A stretch of DNA of 64,000 bases from Mycolicibacterium sp. BiH015 (GTDB lineage: Bacteria > Actinomycetota > Actinomycetes > Mycobacteriales > Mycobacteriaceae): the NCBI RefSeq assembly GCF_027706845.1, contig NZ_JAQGCZ010000009.1:179472-243471 (forward strand). The letters are read 5' to 3'. How positions within the stretch are numbered: the stretch's first letter is position 1; each line of letters starts with the position of its first letter. The position numbers and the translations under genes were made by a program. This document shows, piece by piece, positions 20,360 through 29,747 of the stretch. Under the pieces are notes generated by a model. It was not told the origin of the DNA. It was given only the letters and a program-made list of their open reading frames with translations, and did no database searches.

Positions 20360-21760
20360 TCAACCTCCCACTCGTGACGGCGACACGAGCTCGTCGTCGC
20401 GTTTGGCATGCCTGCGGTTCACCACGATGCCCGCGGCGACGATGAACACGGCGGACACCACCGAGAGCGCGATCGCCTGCTGCTGGTCAGGGTCGAACGC
20501 CATCAGCACCAGAACCACGACGATCAGCGCGATCACCGCCACCGTGAGATACGGGAACAACCACATGCGCACCGCGGGCCTCTCCCCCGACGACCGCATC
20601 GACCGTCCGAGAACGAACTGGCTGGCCGCGATCGCGAGGTAGACGAACAGTGCCACCGCCCCACTGGTCGCCAACAGGTAGCCGAAGATCTTCTCCGGCA
20701 ACAGATAGTTGCCGATCACGGCGAGGAAGCCGACGATCATCGACGCCAGCACCGCGACCCACGGGACGCCGTTGCCGGTCAGCTTCCTGACCGCCTGCGG
20801 CGCATCTCTGCGCTCGGCCAGTGAGAACAGCATCCGCGACGCGGTGTACAGCGCCGAGTTCAGGCACGACGCCACCGCGGTGAGGATGACCAGGTCCATG
20901 ATCAGCTTCGACCCCGGGATCCCGATCGCCTGCAGGGTGGACTGGTAGGAGCCGTCGGCGAGTTCGTTGTACGGCATGAGCGCCACGATCACGAAGATCG
21001 AGCCGACGTAGAAGAGCGAGATCCGCCAGATCACCGAGTTCACCGCGCGGGAGATTCCCGACTCGGGATCGGGCGATTCGGCCGCGGCGATGGTCACGAT
21101 CTCGGTGCCCATGAACGAGAACATCGTGATCAACATGGCGGCGATCACCGCACCGAAACCGTTGGGCATGAAGCCGTCCGGTTGCCAGAGCTGTTCGACA
21201 CCGCTGACCTCGGAGTCCGGGATGAGCCCGAAGATTGCCGCGACGCCGATGCCGATGAACGCCACGATCGCGACGACTTTGATGAGCGCGAACCAGAACT
21301 CGAACTCCCCGTAGTTGCCGACGCTGACCAGATTGGTGATCGTGAGGAGAAGGGTCACGGCGAGCGCCCACATCCACTGCGCACCACCGATCAGGTTGGT
21401 GAGGATCTCGGCGGCGGCGGTGGCCTCGACGGGGATGACAAGCACCCAGAACCACCAGTACAGCCACCCGATGGAGAAGCCTGCCCACCCGCCGAGCGCG
21501 CGATCGGCGTACACGGAGAAGGAACCGGTGTCGGGGTTGGCGACTGCCATCTCCCCCAACATGCGCATGACCAGCACCACAAGGGTGCCGGCCATCAGAT
21601 AGGCCAGGATCACCGCGGGGCCGGCCTCTTCGATGGCGTTGGCCGAGCCCACGAACAGTCCTGCTCCGATGATCCCTGCGATCGAGATCATCGTGATGTG
21701 TCTGGGCTTCAGGCTGGTGCCCAGACCCCGCTCGCCGTCCACCGCTTTGCCACTCGTCAC
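20360..21760 (-). CDS. APC-superfamily amino acid permease (AAT family, GABA/aromatic type)
   Basis: 466 aa with about 12 membrane segments. The N-terminal family signature ITMISIAGIIGAGLFVGS covers TM1, and FVGSANAIEEAGPAVILAYL follows. PVEATAAAEILTNLI and FSFMGTEIVTIAAAES (TM6 region) are typical of GabP/AnsP/AroP transporters importing amino acids by proton symport. The start is GTG 21760 with AAGGGGG 7 nt upstream. It is divergent from the pseudokinase gene. Substrate not determinable from sequence alone. Confidence 0.9.
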   Translation of the reverse strand: MTSGKAVDGERGLGTSLKPRHITMISIAGIIGAGLFVGSANAIEEAGPAVILAYLMAGTLVVLVMRMLGEMAVANPDTGSFSVYADRALGGWAGFSIGWLYWWFWVLVIPVEATAAAEILTNLIGGAQWMWALAVTLLLTITNLVSVGNYGEFEFWFALIKVVAIVAFIGIGVAAIFGLIPDSEVSGVEQLWQPDGFMPNGFGAVIAAMLITMFSFMGTEIVTIAAAESPDPESGISRAVNSVIWRISLFYVGSIFVIVALMPYNELADGSYQSTLQAIGIPGSKLIMDLVILTAVASCLNSALYTASRMLFSLAERRDAPQAVRKLTGNGVPWVAVLASMIVGFLAVIGNYLLPEKIFGYLLATSGAVALFVYLAIAASQFVLGRSMRSSGERPAVRMWLFPYLTVAVIALIVVVLVLMAFDPDQQQAIALSVVSAVFIVAAGIVVNRRHAKRDDELVSPSRVGG

Positions 21761-21886
21761 GACGCACCCCCTTCGGACAGGCTGGTCGAATTCCCACGCC
21801 GCGACACGCCCAAACCGTGTTTGGTCGTGACCCGGCCGGGCAACCTTTCGGTCGATTTCGGCGGCACGGCGAACTGAGGTCCGACG

Positions 21887-23410
21887 ATGACGAACACCGA
21901 GCCCCCCGGGGGCGACACCGCGGGACTTGCCGCACGCATGCCACCGAGATGGCGACTGGTCAGGCAGGAGGGAGTCGCCGGACCGCTGCAGTTCTGGCGC
22001 GCAGTGGATACGGCGACGGCTCGGCCGGTGGCACTCACCGCGATCGTGCCCGGCGACGGCCTGGAACGTGACCAGGTCGACGAGACCCTCGAGCGCACCG
22101 CGCGCTTGCGCGCGCTCGAAATGTCCGGGCTCGCAAGGATTGTCGACGGTTTCAAACTCGACGACATCGGCGTGGTCGTCACGGAATGGGTGCCTGGCGG
22201 GACACTGCGTGAGGTCACCGACACTGCACCGACGGCAACCGCAAGCGCAGCGGCCCTCAAATCACTGGTCGTCACCGCCGATGCGGCACACCGCGCCGGT
22301 CTCGTCCTCGGCGTCGACCATCCGGACCGGGTCAGGATCAGTTCCGATGGTCGCGCCGTCCTTGCCTTCCCGGCCCCGCTGCCGGATTCGACCGCCGCCG
22401 ACGACATACGGGGCATCGGCGGCGTTTTCTATGCGCTGCTCGTCGACCGTTGGCCTCCTCAGCGCGTCATGCCGGACGGATGGGTGCCCGCCGAGCTCGA
22501 CGATGCCGGATCGCCGCGCGAGCCCGCGGCCGTCAAACCCGGCGTCCCGTTCTTGATCTCGGCCGCCGCCGCAGGCCTGCTGCGTCCCGATTCCGGGATC
22601 GCCGACACCTCGGTGCTGTTGGCCTTGCTCAAGCAGGTGGTGCCGCTCGGTCAACCGCAGGTTCGGCCCGATCAGCCGGCCGCGCCCACCCCGGGTTCCT
22701 ATGCGGTGTTCCACGCTCGCGACTCCGTCGCACAGGTGAAGCGGGCGCGGCGGCGCTTGACGTACACGACGGTCGCCGCCGCCGCTGCCGTCGCCCTCGT
22801 GGCGGTCACCGGACTCGGTTCGACGGTCAACGATGTTCTCGACGCCCACGACGACGTCGTCGCGATGGACGCCAACCAGCTGGGTCTGACACCCGGCCGA
22901 GACAAAGCGGCCGGACCCCGGGATCCTGCAGATCCCCCCAAGGTCCTCAAGCAAGGAGCGGTCGATCTCGCCGTGACACCGGTACGGGCGACCGTGTTCT
23001 CCCCCGAGGGGCGGCCCGACAATCCGGAGGACGCGGGCAATGTCATCGACGGTGACCTTGCGACGTCATGGGCGACGGACCGTTACTTCGACGCGAACCC
23101 GTTCCCGGTGTTCAAACAGGGCCTCGGCCTGGTTGTCACGCTTCCGGAGCCGACCAAGGTGGGCACCGTCGCGATCGAAGCCAACACCGCGGGCACGGTC
23201 GTGCAGGTCCGCACCGCACCGAACGACGCTCCGAGAGCTCTGTCGGAAACGACAGAACTGACTGCCCCGACGGTGTTGCAGCCCGGCGCCAATCGCATCA
23301 CGCTGCCCACCGCGGACAAGACCTCCGCAGTGATCGTGTGGATCACCGCTCTCAGCGACCACCGGGCAGAAATCTCAGAGATCACGATCAACTCCCCCGC
23401 GCTGGCCTGA
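21887..23410 (+). CDS. Pseudokinase - TM - discoidin-like protein resembling the C-terminal half of MviN
   Basis: 507 aa. Residues ~20-260 have a protein-kinase-like fold without the catalytic residues: no VAIK Lys (VALTAIVPG), HPDRVRIS in place of HRDxKxxN, and no DFG. One TM helix lies near residue 295 (YTTVAAAAAVALVAVTGLG) after a basic RARRRL stop. The outside domain (~residues 350-505) contains GDLATSWATDRYF and KQGLGLVVTLPEPTKVG, a discoidin/F5-8C-type carbohydrate-binding pattern. The same order follows the MurJ domain in mycobacterial MviN (Rv3910), whose pseudokinase is phosphorylated by PknB and binds FhaA. Here there is no flippase domain. Role inferred: cell-wall sensing or scaffolding. 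Confidence 0.75.
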   Translation: MTNTEPPGGDTAGLAARMPPRWRLVRQEGVAGPLQFWRAVDTATARPVALTAIVPGDGLERDQVDETLERTARLRALEMSGLARIVDGFKLDDIGVVVTEWVPGGTLREVTDTAPTATASAAALKSLVVTADAAHRAGLVLGVDHPDRVRISSDGRAVLAFPAPLPDSTAADDIRGIGGVFYALLVDRWPPQRVMPDGWVPAELDDAGSPREPAAVKPGVPFLISAAAAGLLRPDSGIADTSVLLALLKQVVPLGQPQVRPDQPAAPTPGSYAVFHARDSVAQVKRARRRLTYTTVAAAAAVALVAVTGLGSTVNDVLDAHDDVVAMDANQLGLTPGRDKAAGPRDPADPPKVLKQGAVDLAVTPVRATVFSPEGRPDNPEDAGNVIDGDLATSWATDRYFDANPFPVFKQGLGLVVTLPEPTKVGTVAIEANTAGTVVQVRTAPNDAPRALSETTELTAPTVLQPGANRITLPTADKTSAVIVWITALSDHRAEISEITINSPALA

Positions 23411-23473
23411 TTTACGGTCGCAGCGCGACGCGTTGGCGCCAATTGCCAACTGCGGCACCGCACGGCCGTTAAG

Positions 23474-24139
23474 GTGCTGTGCGTGGGTAGGAACCTGTTA
23501 GCCAACGGCAGAGGACGATGGATGGCGGTCGGCGCATCCCTCGTCATCTCCGGTGCCATGGTCTACGCCCAACAGACTCAGCCGGTGGCCCCGACTCAAC
23601 CGGCGTCACCCGTCACTGAGATGCCCGCATTCAATGCAGCCCCGCCTCCTGCGCCCGTCCCGACCGAAGCGGAGTTACTCGCGGCGACCGCGCCTGCCGT
23701 GGATGCCCGGGTGTTCGATTTCGCCTTACCCAAGGGCATCACCCCCGAGGGCGGACTGCAGATCCACACCATCTGGGTCGCGCGGGCGATCAGCGCGATG
23801 TTCCCGGAGATCAAGACGATCGGCGGCTACCGCCAGGATCCGTTGAAGTGGCACCCCAACGGATTGGCCATCGATGTGATGATCCCGGATCACAACAGCG
23901 AGGAAGGCATTGCGCTCGGCAACCAGATCGCCGGCTATGCACTGGCCAACGCGGAGCGAATGGGCGTCATCCACGTGATCTGGCGGCAGGGCTTCTACCC
24001 CGGCATCGGGGCTCCGAGTTGGACGGCAGACTACGGCTCGGAGACCCTCAACCATTTCGATCACGTGCACATCGCCACCGACGGCGGGGGCTATCCGACC
24101 GGTGATGAGACGTATTACATCGCGTCTATGCAGAAGTAG
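23474..24139 (+). CDS. Secreted conserved mycobacterial protein, M15/ARB-07466-like C-terminal domain
   Basis: Up to 221 aa; GTG 23474, GTG 23483 and ATG 23522 are possible starts. An N-terminal signal/anchor (AVGASLVISGAMVYA) is followed by a Pro/Ala-rich linker and a ~130-residue domain. GGYRQDPLKWHPNGLAIDVMI and LNHFDHVHIATDGG place His/Asp residues as in D-Ala-D-Ala carboxypeptidase-like M15 and ARB-07466 domains. It could act on peptidoglycan, but catalytic competence is not established. It follows the pseudokinase gene by 63 bp on the same strand, consistent with a shared cell-wall context. Confidence 0.72.
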   Translation: MLCVGRNLLANGRGRWMAVGASLVISGAMVYAQQTQPVAPTQPASPVTEMPAFNAAPPPAPVPTEAELLAATAPAVDARVFDFALPKGITPEGGLQIHTIWVARAISAMFPEIKTIGGYRQDPLKWHPNGLAIDVMIPDHNSEEGIALGNQIAGYALANAERMGVIHVIWRQGFYPGIGAPSWTADYGSETLNHFDHVHIATDGGGYPTGDETYYIASMQK

Positions 24140-24212
24140 CGGCGACGTCGAGGACGATGCGAAACCTCGCCCTGCCCGACATCATCCGGTCGTAGGCCTT
24201 CGGCACCCAGAC

Positions 24213-26138
24213 TCAGACCGCGACGGCCGCTGCGCCACAAGCGAACAGCGCGCTCGACACGCGACCGTCGGTGCACGCCACCGCGACCAGGTCAGGCGTC
24301 GACGACTCCTCCGGCGGCCACGGGAACGTCGGCGTAGTCGGCCGTTCCAGCGGGAAGATGCTGGCACCTTCCACCCCGGTGAGCCGGGCGACGATCTGGG
24401 CGACGATGTTGGTCGCGATGTAGGCGATGTCGCCGACGATGTCGACCGGAATGATGGCCAGCTGGGCAAGTGGGCTGATCAGGAAGATGTCCTGATCAGC
24501 AAGCGACTGCAAACCCGATGTGATGCCGTTGACGATGTTGTCCACGTAGTAGGGAATCGTCGCGACGATGGTGCGTACGCTGAGCGCGATGTTGGTGGCG
24601 ATGTCGGGATAGCCGTACATTGCGATCGCGTCCTGCAGCGCCTTGCGCAGCAACGCGTCGTTGTCGCCGGGCAACACGGTGCTGTCGTCGAGGTCGGTGA
24701 GCGAGACGCCGTCGGAGTCTCCGGCCGGCGGGAAACCGAAGAGGTGCATCACCGTCGGGGTGATGTCGACGATCGAGTATTTGAGGTTCACCCCGCCCTC
24801 GGTGAAAAGTCCCGGGGAGTTGGCGATGACGAACGTGGACGTCTCATCGGGCGATTGGAATCCGTGACCGAATCCTTTCTGCGGCTGATGGCCGTGATCG
24901 GTGACCATCATGATGGTCCACTGTTCACCGGTGAGGTCTTCCCAGTCGTCGACTGCCGCCATGATCGCGCCGAGGTTCTCGTCGAAGTTTGCCAGCGCTT
25001 CGAGGTACTCGGGTGAGTCGCCGCCGTACAGGTGACCGTTCTCGTCGACACCGACGAAGTAGCTGAAGATCAGGTTGGCGACGTCTGCGCTGGCCGCGGC
25101 AATGGCCGCCTCGGTGTATTCGCCGACGAGGTCATCGGCCTCGAGCCAGCGCGGGTCGTTCTCCTGCTCCGGCACGTTGACGAGGTTGTCGACGCCGAGG
25201 CCGGACGCCGCGATGGCGGAGATGACGTTCCAGTTCGCGATCGACGTTGTCTCGATCGCGGGGTTCAGCGTCTCGAGTTGGGTGAACACGGTAGGCCATT
25301 TGGAGTATGTCCATGGGGTGAAGACGTTGTTGATGACTCCCGTCTTTTCCCCCCATGCACCGGTGAGGATCGACGTCCAGGACGGGTTCGAGATGGTGGT
25401 GTGGCCGACGATGCTCGATGCGGCGGTGGTGCTGCCCTGGATCAGCTTGAAGAAGTTGGTCGTGAGCTCGGGATGGGCGAGCACCCGGCTCAGGTTGGTG
25501 CCGTCGACACCGATGACCAGGACGTTGGGGGTGCCGACGTCGAGCACTTCGGCCTGCTGCGTCGTGACGGCGGTGCGGCGTAGCGCGTTGCGCTCGAGTT
25601 CGTCGCGGGCTGCGGCCAATGACGCCAGCAGCGTCGACCCTTGCAGGGGTGTGGCCGGCGCCGGCTGCTTCGGGGTGAGCAGCGCGCTGACCGCATCGGA
25701 GATCACCTTCGTGACCGTCGGCTTCTCGGCAGGCGCAACGCCGGACTCTGTCACGTCCTCGTCGTCGTCGGTGACCGACTCGATGGGCTCATCGTCGTCG
25801 TCGGCTGCCGCCCCGGCCCGGCTCGCTTTCGTGGTACGACGGTGCGCGGAGTCCTCGACGGCCTGCTCCTCGGCGTCGTTGTCGTCGGCTTCGTCGGCCC
25901 CGTCGTCCCCGGCCGAGCTGTCCGCGGAATCCGCGGATCCGTCGGACGCCGGTGAGGCGGAGTCATCGGAGGATGAGGAGGGCGAACTCGTGGAGGAAGC
26001 GCTCGACGACGATTCGCTCGATGACGAGGAATCTCCGGCGTCGGCGTATGCGACTCCTGATGCAGATGCGACAGCCCAACCGACACCCAGTGTCACTGCG
26101 AGCGCTCCGACGCGACCAATGTTGTTGGCGTAACTCAT
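24213..26138 (-). CDS. Secreted type I phosphodiesterase/nucleotide pyrophosphatase (alkaline-phosphatase superfamily)
   Basis: 641 aa from ATG 26138 (GAGAGGA 5 nt upstream). Signal peptide LAVTLGVGWAVASASGVAYA, then ~110 residues of Ser/Asp/Glu-rich acidic linker, then the enzyme domain. Metal and nucleophile motifs: VLVIGVDGTNLSRV (Asp and Thr nucleophile), GHTTISNPSWTSILTG, VDENGHLYGG and VTDHGHQPQ. The superfamily hydrolyses phosphodiesters or sulfates with two zinc ions. The C-terminal ~120 residues are amphipathic/hydrophobic and may associate with the envelope. Substrate unknown. Monocistronic. Confidence 0.85.
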   Translation of the reverse strand: MSYANNIGRVGALAVTLGVGWAVASASGVAYADAGDSSSSSESSSSASSTSSPSSSSDDSASPASDGSADSADSSAGDDGADEADDNDAEEQAVEDSAHRRTTKASRAGAAADDDDEPIESVTDDDEDVTESGVAPAEKPTVTKVISDAVSALLTPKQPAPATPLQGSTLLASLAAARDELERNALRRTAVTTQQAEVLDVGTPNVLVIGVDGTNLSRVLAHPELTTNFFKLIQGSTTAASSIVGHTTISNPSWTSILTGAWGEKTGVINNVFTPWTYSKWPTVFTQLETLNPAIETTSIANWNVISAIAASGLGVDNLVNVPEQENDPRWLEADDLVGEYTEAAIAAASADVANLIFSYFVGVDENGHLYGGDSPEYLEALANFDENLGAIMAAVDDWEDLTGEQWTIMMVTDHGHQPQKGFGHGFQSPDETSTFVIANSPGLFTEGGVNLKYSIVDITPTVMHLFGFPPAGDSDGVSLTDLDDSTVLPGDNDALLRKALQDAIAMYGYPDIATNIALSVRTIVATIPYYVDNIVNGITSGLQSLADQDIFLISPLAQLAIIPVDIVGDIAYIATNIVAQIVARLTGVEGASIFPLERPTTPTFPWPPEESSTPDLVAVACTDGRVSSALFACGAAAVAV

Positions 26139-26286
26139 GGGTTTCCTCTCGACGGAGCACGACACAGGTACGCCGACGGGAGTCGCCGCTTCGTGTGGGC
26201 TGATTGTGCTTCCCGTAAATTACGCCTCGGCCATCGTTCGCTGGCCGTGAATCAACGAGTTGGTCGCGCGTTTCCCGCCGCCCGCG

Positions 26287-26973
26287 TCAATTCCCGGGAT
26301 CGACCGTGGCGACGACTTGTTGCGCGATGTCGACTAGCTTGGTGTTCGACTCCTGGGAGAGCCTGGTGAGCAGGCTGAAGGCGGCGGTTGCGTTGAGCTT
26401 GAACCGCTCCATGATGATTCCCTTGGCCTGCCCGATGACGTCGCGACTGTGCAGCGCCGCGCCGAACTGGTCTTGGGCTGCCGCGCCGATCAGCGCAACC
26501 GAGGCGTGCTGCGCCACGATCTCCCCGACGAGGACCGAGTCCTCCGCGAAGACGCCGGCGTCGGAACCGTAGAGGTTGAGGGCCCCCAGGTTTTGCTGCA
26601 CCACGTAAAGCTGGAATGTCAGGAGGCTGCGCGCCCCGATGTCGATGGCGGCCTGGCAGAACCTCGGCCATCGCGTCTCGGTCGCCATATCGTCGATGAG
26701 GACCGTGCGGTGCTCTCTCAGGGCGCTCAGACACGGCCCCTCGTCCAGCTCTGTCTGCAGGGTGTCGAGTTTGGCGGCGATCGGGTCGCTAGGGACACGA
26801 GGATGGATCGTCCGGCCCTCGATCAGCGACACGCCCGCCCAGCGGGCGCCGGGCACGATGGCGACGGCCCCGCTGACGATGGCGCCCAGGGTCGCCTCGG
26901 TATCGTTCTGATTCTGCATTTCGACGGCGAGGTCCCCGAGGACCTGCGCCAGATCGTAGGAATGCCCGCCCAT
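26287..26973 (-). CDS. GAF-ANTAR domain protein
   Basis: About 228 aa from ATG 26973. The frame opens at 27075 but those extra residues are not GAF-like. A TATTGT -10-like hexamer lies 7 nt upstream of ATG 26973, consistent with a leaderless start. The GAF domain (~residues 10-160, LDEGPCLSALREHRTVLIDD) is followed by a C-terminal ANTAR domain (ALHSRDVIGQAKGIIMERF, LSQESNTKLVDIAQQVV). ANTAR domains bind hairpin RNAs and act as antiterminators. A second protein of the same design lies at 27865-28563. Confidence 0.87.
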   Translation of the reverse strand: MGGHSYDLAQVLGDLAVEMQNQNDTEATLGAIVSGAVAIVPGARWAGVSLIEGRTIHPRVPSDPIAAKLDTLQTELDEGPCLSALREHRTVLIDDMATETRWPRFCQAAIDIGARSLLTFQLYVVQQNLGALNLYGSDAGVFAEDSVLVGEIVAQHASVALIGAAAQDQFGAALHSRDVIGQAKGIIMERFKLNATAAFSLLTRLSQESNTKLVDIAQQVVATVDPGN

Positions 26974-26980
26974 CCTGCCG

Positions 26981-26986
26981 ACAATA
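26981..26986 (-). promoter_or_regulatory. TATTGT -10-like element for a leaderless GAF-ANTAR transcript
   Basis: Reading on the minus strand, TATTGT fits the mycobacterial TANNNT consensus and is 7 nt before the ATG at 26973, the spacing that places the transcription start on the start codon. Confidence 0.5.
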
Positions 26987-27207
26987 GGCCACTTTGCGAA
27001 GTGCGCCCATCCACAGGCGACCACACCGGCATCGGGGAGCAACGTACTGAACTGCCCTGCACTGGTTTTGGGCATGCGCCGGCAGAAGCGGGTTCCCGCG
27101 GTGACGAACGTTTGATACGGATCTGGGCGGGCACACAGCGGTCGTCATGGATCGCCGAAGCCACCGGTGTTCGAAGTACTGCTGGAGCAGGCATTCAGGA
27201 GGATCGC

Positions 27208-27744
27208 ATGACCTTCCGCCGCACGAAAGACCTCGGTTACGTCATCGATTGCAAAGGGGCTTGGCTGCGCCCGCATGTGGGGGCAACCGCCGTTCGCTTG
27301 ATCGTGTCCGGGCAGGTAGACGGCCAAAATTGCGGCGTGGTCCGGACCAACCTTCATCGCTTCCTGAAGCTTGGCGAACCGCTGATCCTCGACCTCGAGG
27401 GTGCCGTCTTCGCACGGGATGAAGCCCGGACGCTGCTCGGCGGTTTCTCTACCGAATGCGCTCACCATTTCATTCCGTGGGCCGCCGTGCTGGACCACCG
27501 GACGCGTCGATCGGTCGGCGGCGGCTGCGCCGACACGCCGGTATTCCACCGCATCGCCGAAGCGCTCGCACATCTCGCCGAATCGACGATCGCTACTGAA
27601 CAGGCGGCGCGCGTCGTCGCCACCGGATCTCACGAGAATCGTCCCCTCCGTGCACCTTTCAGGTACCCCGGACCACCGTTGGACGACGCCGCAACCGACA
27701 GAAGCGACCGCGCCGACAGGATTCGGAAGTTGACCATCTGCTGA
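27208..27744 (+). CDS. STAS-like domain protein
   Basis: 178 aa. AGGAGG 6 nt upstream of ATG 27208 fixes the start inside a longer open frame. Residues ~30-110 (LIVSGQVDGQNCGVVRTNL, EPLILDLEGAVF) resemble the STAS strand-helix pattern of anti-sigma antagonists. The C-terminal ~60 residues look disordered. It lies between two GAF-ANTAR genes, suggesting a signalling group in which this protein is the switch. Assignment is by pattern only. Confidence 0.7.
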   Translation: MTFRRTKDLGYVIDCKGAWLRPHVGATAVRLIVSGQVDGQNCGVVRTNLHRFLKLGEPLILDLEGAVFARDEARTLLGGFSTECAHHFIPWAAVLDHRTRRSVGGGCADTPVFHRIAEALAHLAESTIATEQAARVVATGSHENRPLRAPFRYPGPPLDDAATDRSDRADRIRKLTIC

Positions 27745-27864
27745 CGCTGCGTGTCGGGTGTCCATCAACCGAAAACGGCTTCACCGAAGTCTTCGTCTCA
27801 CGTCCCTGCTCGTCGGGCGGCCCATCGTAATCTGCACTGGGGCCCAAAAAGGAGGGATGCTGGT

Positions 27865-28563
27865 GTGTGCGCGGAACAAGCACCGTCTCCGCTGCATCGC
27901 ATCGCCGACCTGGCTCTGAGCCTGCACGCGAACTTGCCTGCCTCCCCCGATCAGGTCATCAAGCGCATCGTCGACTATGCAGCCACCGCCATTCCGGGTG
28001 CTGAATACGCCGGTGTGACGCATATGTTGTCGCGAGTCCGAATCGTGACGGCTGCGACTACGCACCCTTACCCCACGGTATTGGACAGCGCTCAGCAGAT
28101 GCTCCAGGAGGGGCCGTGCTACAGCGCGGCGCGCGACGATCAGACGTTCCGCATCGACGACCTCTACCAGGAGAGGCGTTGGCCGAACTTCCGCCGGGAA
28201 GCCCTCCGGAGGACACCGATCAGGTCGATCCTGTCGTTCCGGCTCTTCACCTCGGATTCGAGCTCAGCCGCATTGAACGTCTATGCCGACCCGCCCGGTG
28301 CGTTCTCGGACGAGGCCCAGGATTTCGGTTACGCGTTGGCAACCCACGCTGCTCTCGCATGGGATGTGGTGCGCCGGGATAAACAGTTCAGGAGCGCGTT
28401 GTCCAGCAGGGATGTGATCGGACAGGCTAAAGGCATCTTGATGAACCACTTCGACATCGACGCGGTGACGGCCTTCGAACTTCTGAGGCGGCTGTCTCAG
28501 GAGGGCAATCGCAAACTCATCGACGTCGCCGAGCAAATCGCAACGTTGCGGCGGATCGAATGA
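27865..28563 (+). CDS. GAF-ANTAR domain protein
   Basis: 232 aa from GTG 27865, with GGAGG 9 nt upstream; the frame extends to 27751 without conserved sequence. GAF domain (AEYAGVTHM, LQEGPCYSAARDD, FRLFTSDSSSAALNVYAD) then ANTAR (ALSSRDVIGQAKGILMNHF, LSQEGNRKLIDVAEQI). The ANTAR part is very close to that of the 26287-26973 protein, so the two are paralogues that may share RNA targets. It ends 55 bp before a convergent AraC gene. Confidence 0.87.
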   Translation: MCAEQAPSPLHRIADLALSLHANLPASPDQVIKRIVDYAATAIPGAEYAGVTHMLSRVRIVTAATTHPYPTVLDSAQQMLQEGPCYSAARDDQTFRIDDLYQERRWPNFRREALRRTPIRSILSFRLFTSDSSSAALNVYADPPGAFSDEAQDFGYALATHAALAWDVVRRDKQFRSALSSRDVIGQAKGILMNHFDIDAVTAFELLRRLSQEGNRKLIDVAEQIATLRRIE

Positions 28564-28618
28564 CGGGCGCCTAATAGCGCAGCCTTGCAATACTTTCGGC
28601 GCGCCGATGGGCGGTGTC

Positions 28619-29629
28619 TCATGTTCCGTTGCGGAGTGTGACATGGGGACTCTGCCCGTAGTGTTCCCGGTAATAGACCGCGAATCTCCCTGAGTGCAGG
28701 AACCCCCACCGGCGAGCGATGTGACCGACGGTCGTCGCCCCGCGGTCAGCGGAAACCAGATCGAGGTGGGCGCGGTGCAAACGAACCCTCCGCATGTAGT
28801 CGGTGGGGGTGCAATCACGGTGCTTGTTGAACATGTACTGCAACGCGCGCGGCGTCACATAAACCGCGTCGGCGACGTCGGAGGTGGTGATGTCGGCTTC
28901 CGCGTTCTCCTCGATATAGGCGATCGCGCTGCGCAGTACGGCGGGCCCGTCGTCATGTCGGTCTGCCCTGTCGGCTCTCAAGTGCCCGGTGTTGGGAAAT
29001 GCGGCGAGCATGCAGCACGCGACGTACCGCTGAATACTGTTGACAATCAACGGGTTATGCGTTGAGAACGGGCGGTCGGCGACGTGCTCGACGACGTAGT
29101 CGACGGCCGTGGCAACATGCAGGCCTGCCGCATCCGACGCCGGCAGACCACTCGTGAATTGCACTCGGCCTCCCGGCTCCGCGACAATTCGGTCGAAGTA
29201 CGTTCTATCCAGCGACAACATGTCAAGGCACGCACTCTCGATACAGCCGTGAAGGTCTCGGCCGGCAACGGTACCGAAGACCGCCACATCGCCCGCCTCC
29301 AGCCATCGAGACTCGTCCTCGGTTCCCGGTGCCGTCACACGACCCGAACGGACGCGGACCAGGGTGATCTTTTCCCACGGGTCCATTTCGAAGTTGAGAT
29401 CGAAGTCGAAGGTCACCCGATCCACTGGCATCGGTCCCACCCAGCACCGCGTGAATCGTGTCCGGGCGCCGGAGATCTGGGCGTCGGTTTTCAGCGACAT
29501 CGGCGCGAAGTGCGCGCTGAGCACGCTCTCGGCTTCGCTTGGGTCCTCAGTGTCCACAACAAAGGTGCTCACGGTGTTCCCCATGCAGGTTCGAACATCT
29601 GGCATCTGATCTGAGCCACTGTCCACCAA
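28619..29629 (-). CDS. AraC-family transcriptional regulator
   Basis: 336 aa (GTG 29629 with GGGGGA 6 nt before; ATG 29605 and 29584 are alternatives). The N-terminal ~220 residues resemble the AraC_binding_2 type sensor region (WVGPMPVDRVTFDFD, LEAGDVAVFGTVAG). The C-terminal ~110 residues are a double helix-turn-helix: ITTSDVADAVYVTPRALQY and TPTDYMRRVRLHRAHLDL, with GHIARRWGFLHSGRFA as the second helix pair. No obvious target operon adjacent. The 118 bp upstream to 29748 is its own control region. Confidence 0.85.
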   Translation of the reverse strand: MVDSGSDQMPDVRTCMGNTVSTFVVDTEDPSEAESVLSAHFAPMSLKTDAQISGARTRFTRCWVGPMPVDRVTFDFDLNFEMDPWEKITLVRVRSGRVTAPGTEDESRWLEAGDVAVFGTVAGRDLHGCIESACLDMLSLDRTYFDRIVAEPGGRVQFTSGLPASDAAGLHVATAVDYVVEHVADRPFSTHNPLIVNSIQRYVACCMLAAFPNTGHLRADRADRHDDGPAVLRSAIAYIEENAEADITTSDVADAVYVTPRALQYMFNKHRDCTPTDYMRRVRLHRAHLDLVSADRGATTVGHIARRWGFLHSGRFAVYYREHYGQSPHVTLRNGT

Positions 29630-29747
29630 GCATCCCCCACTTGACCGTGAAAGTCACCCTGGATCATCTCGTGGGCGCTGTCGCGGCTTTCGCTACGACG
29701 TTCGGCAGGGACTACCCGCTGACCCCGACGCCGCCATGACTCGCCAC

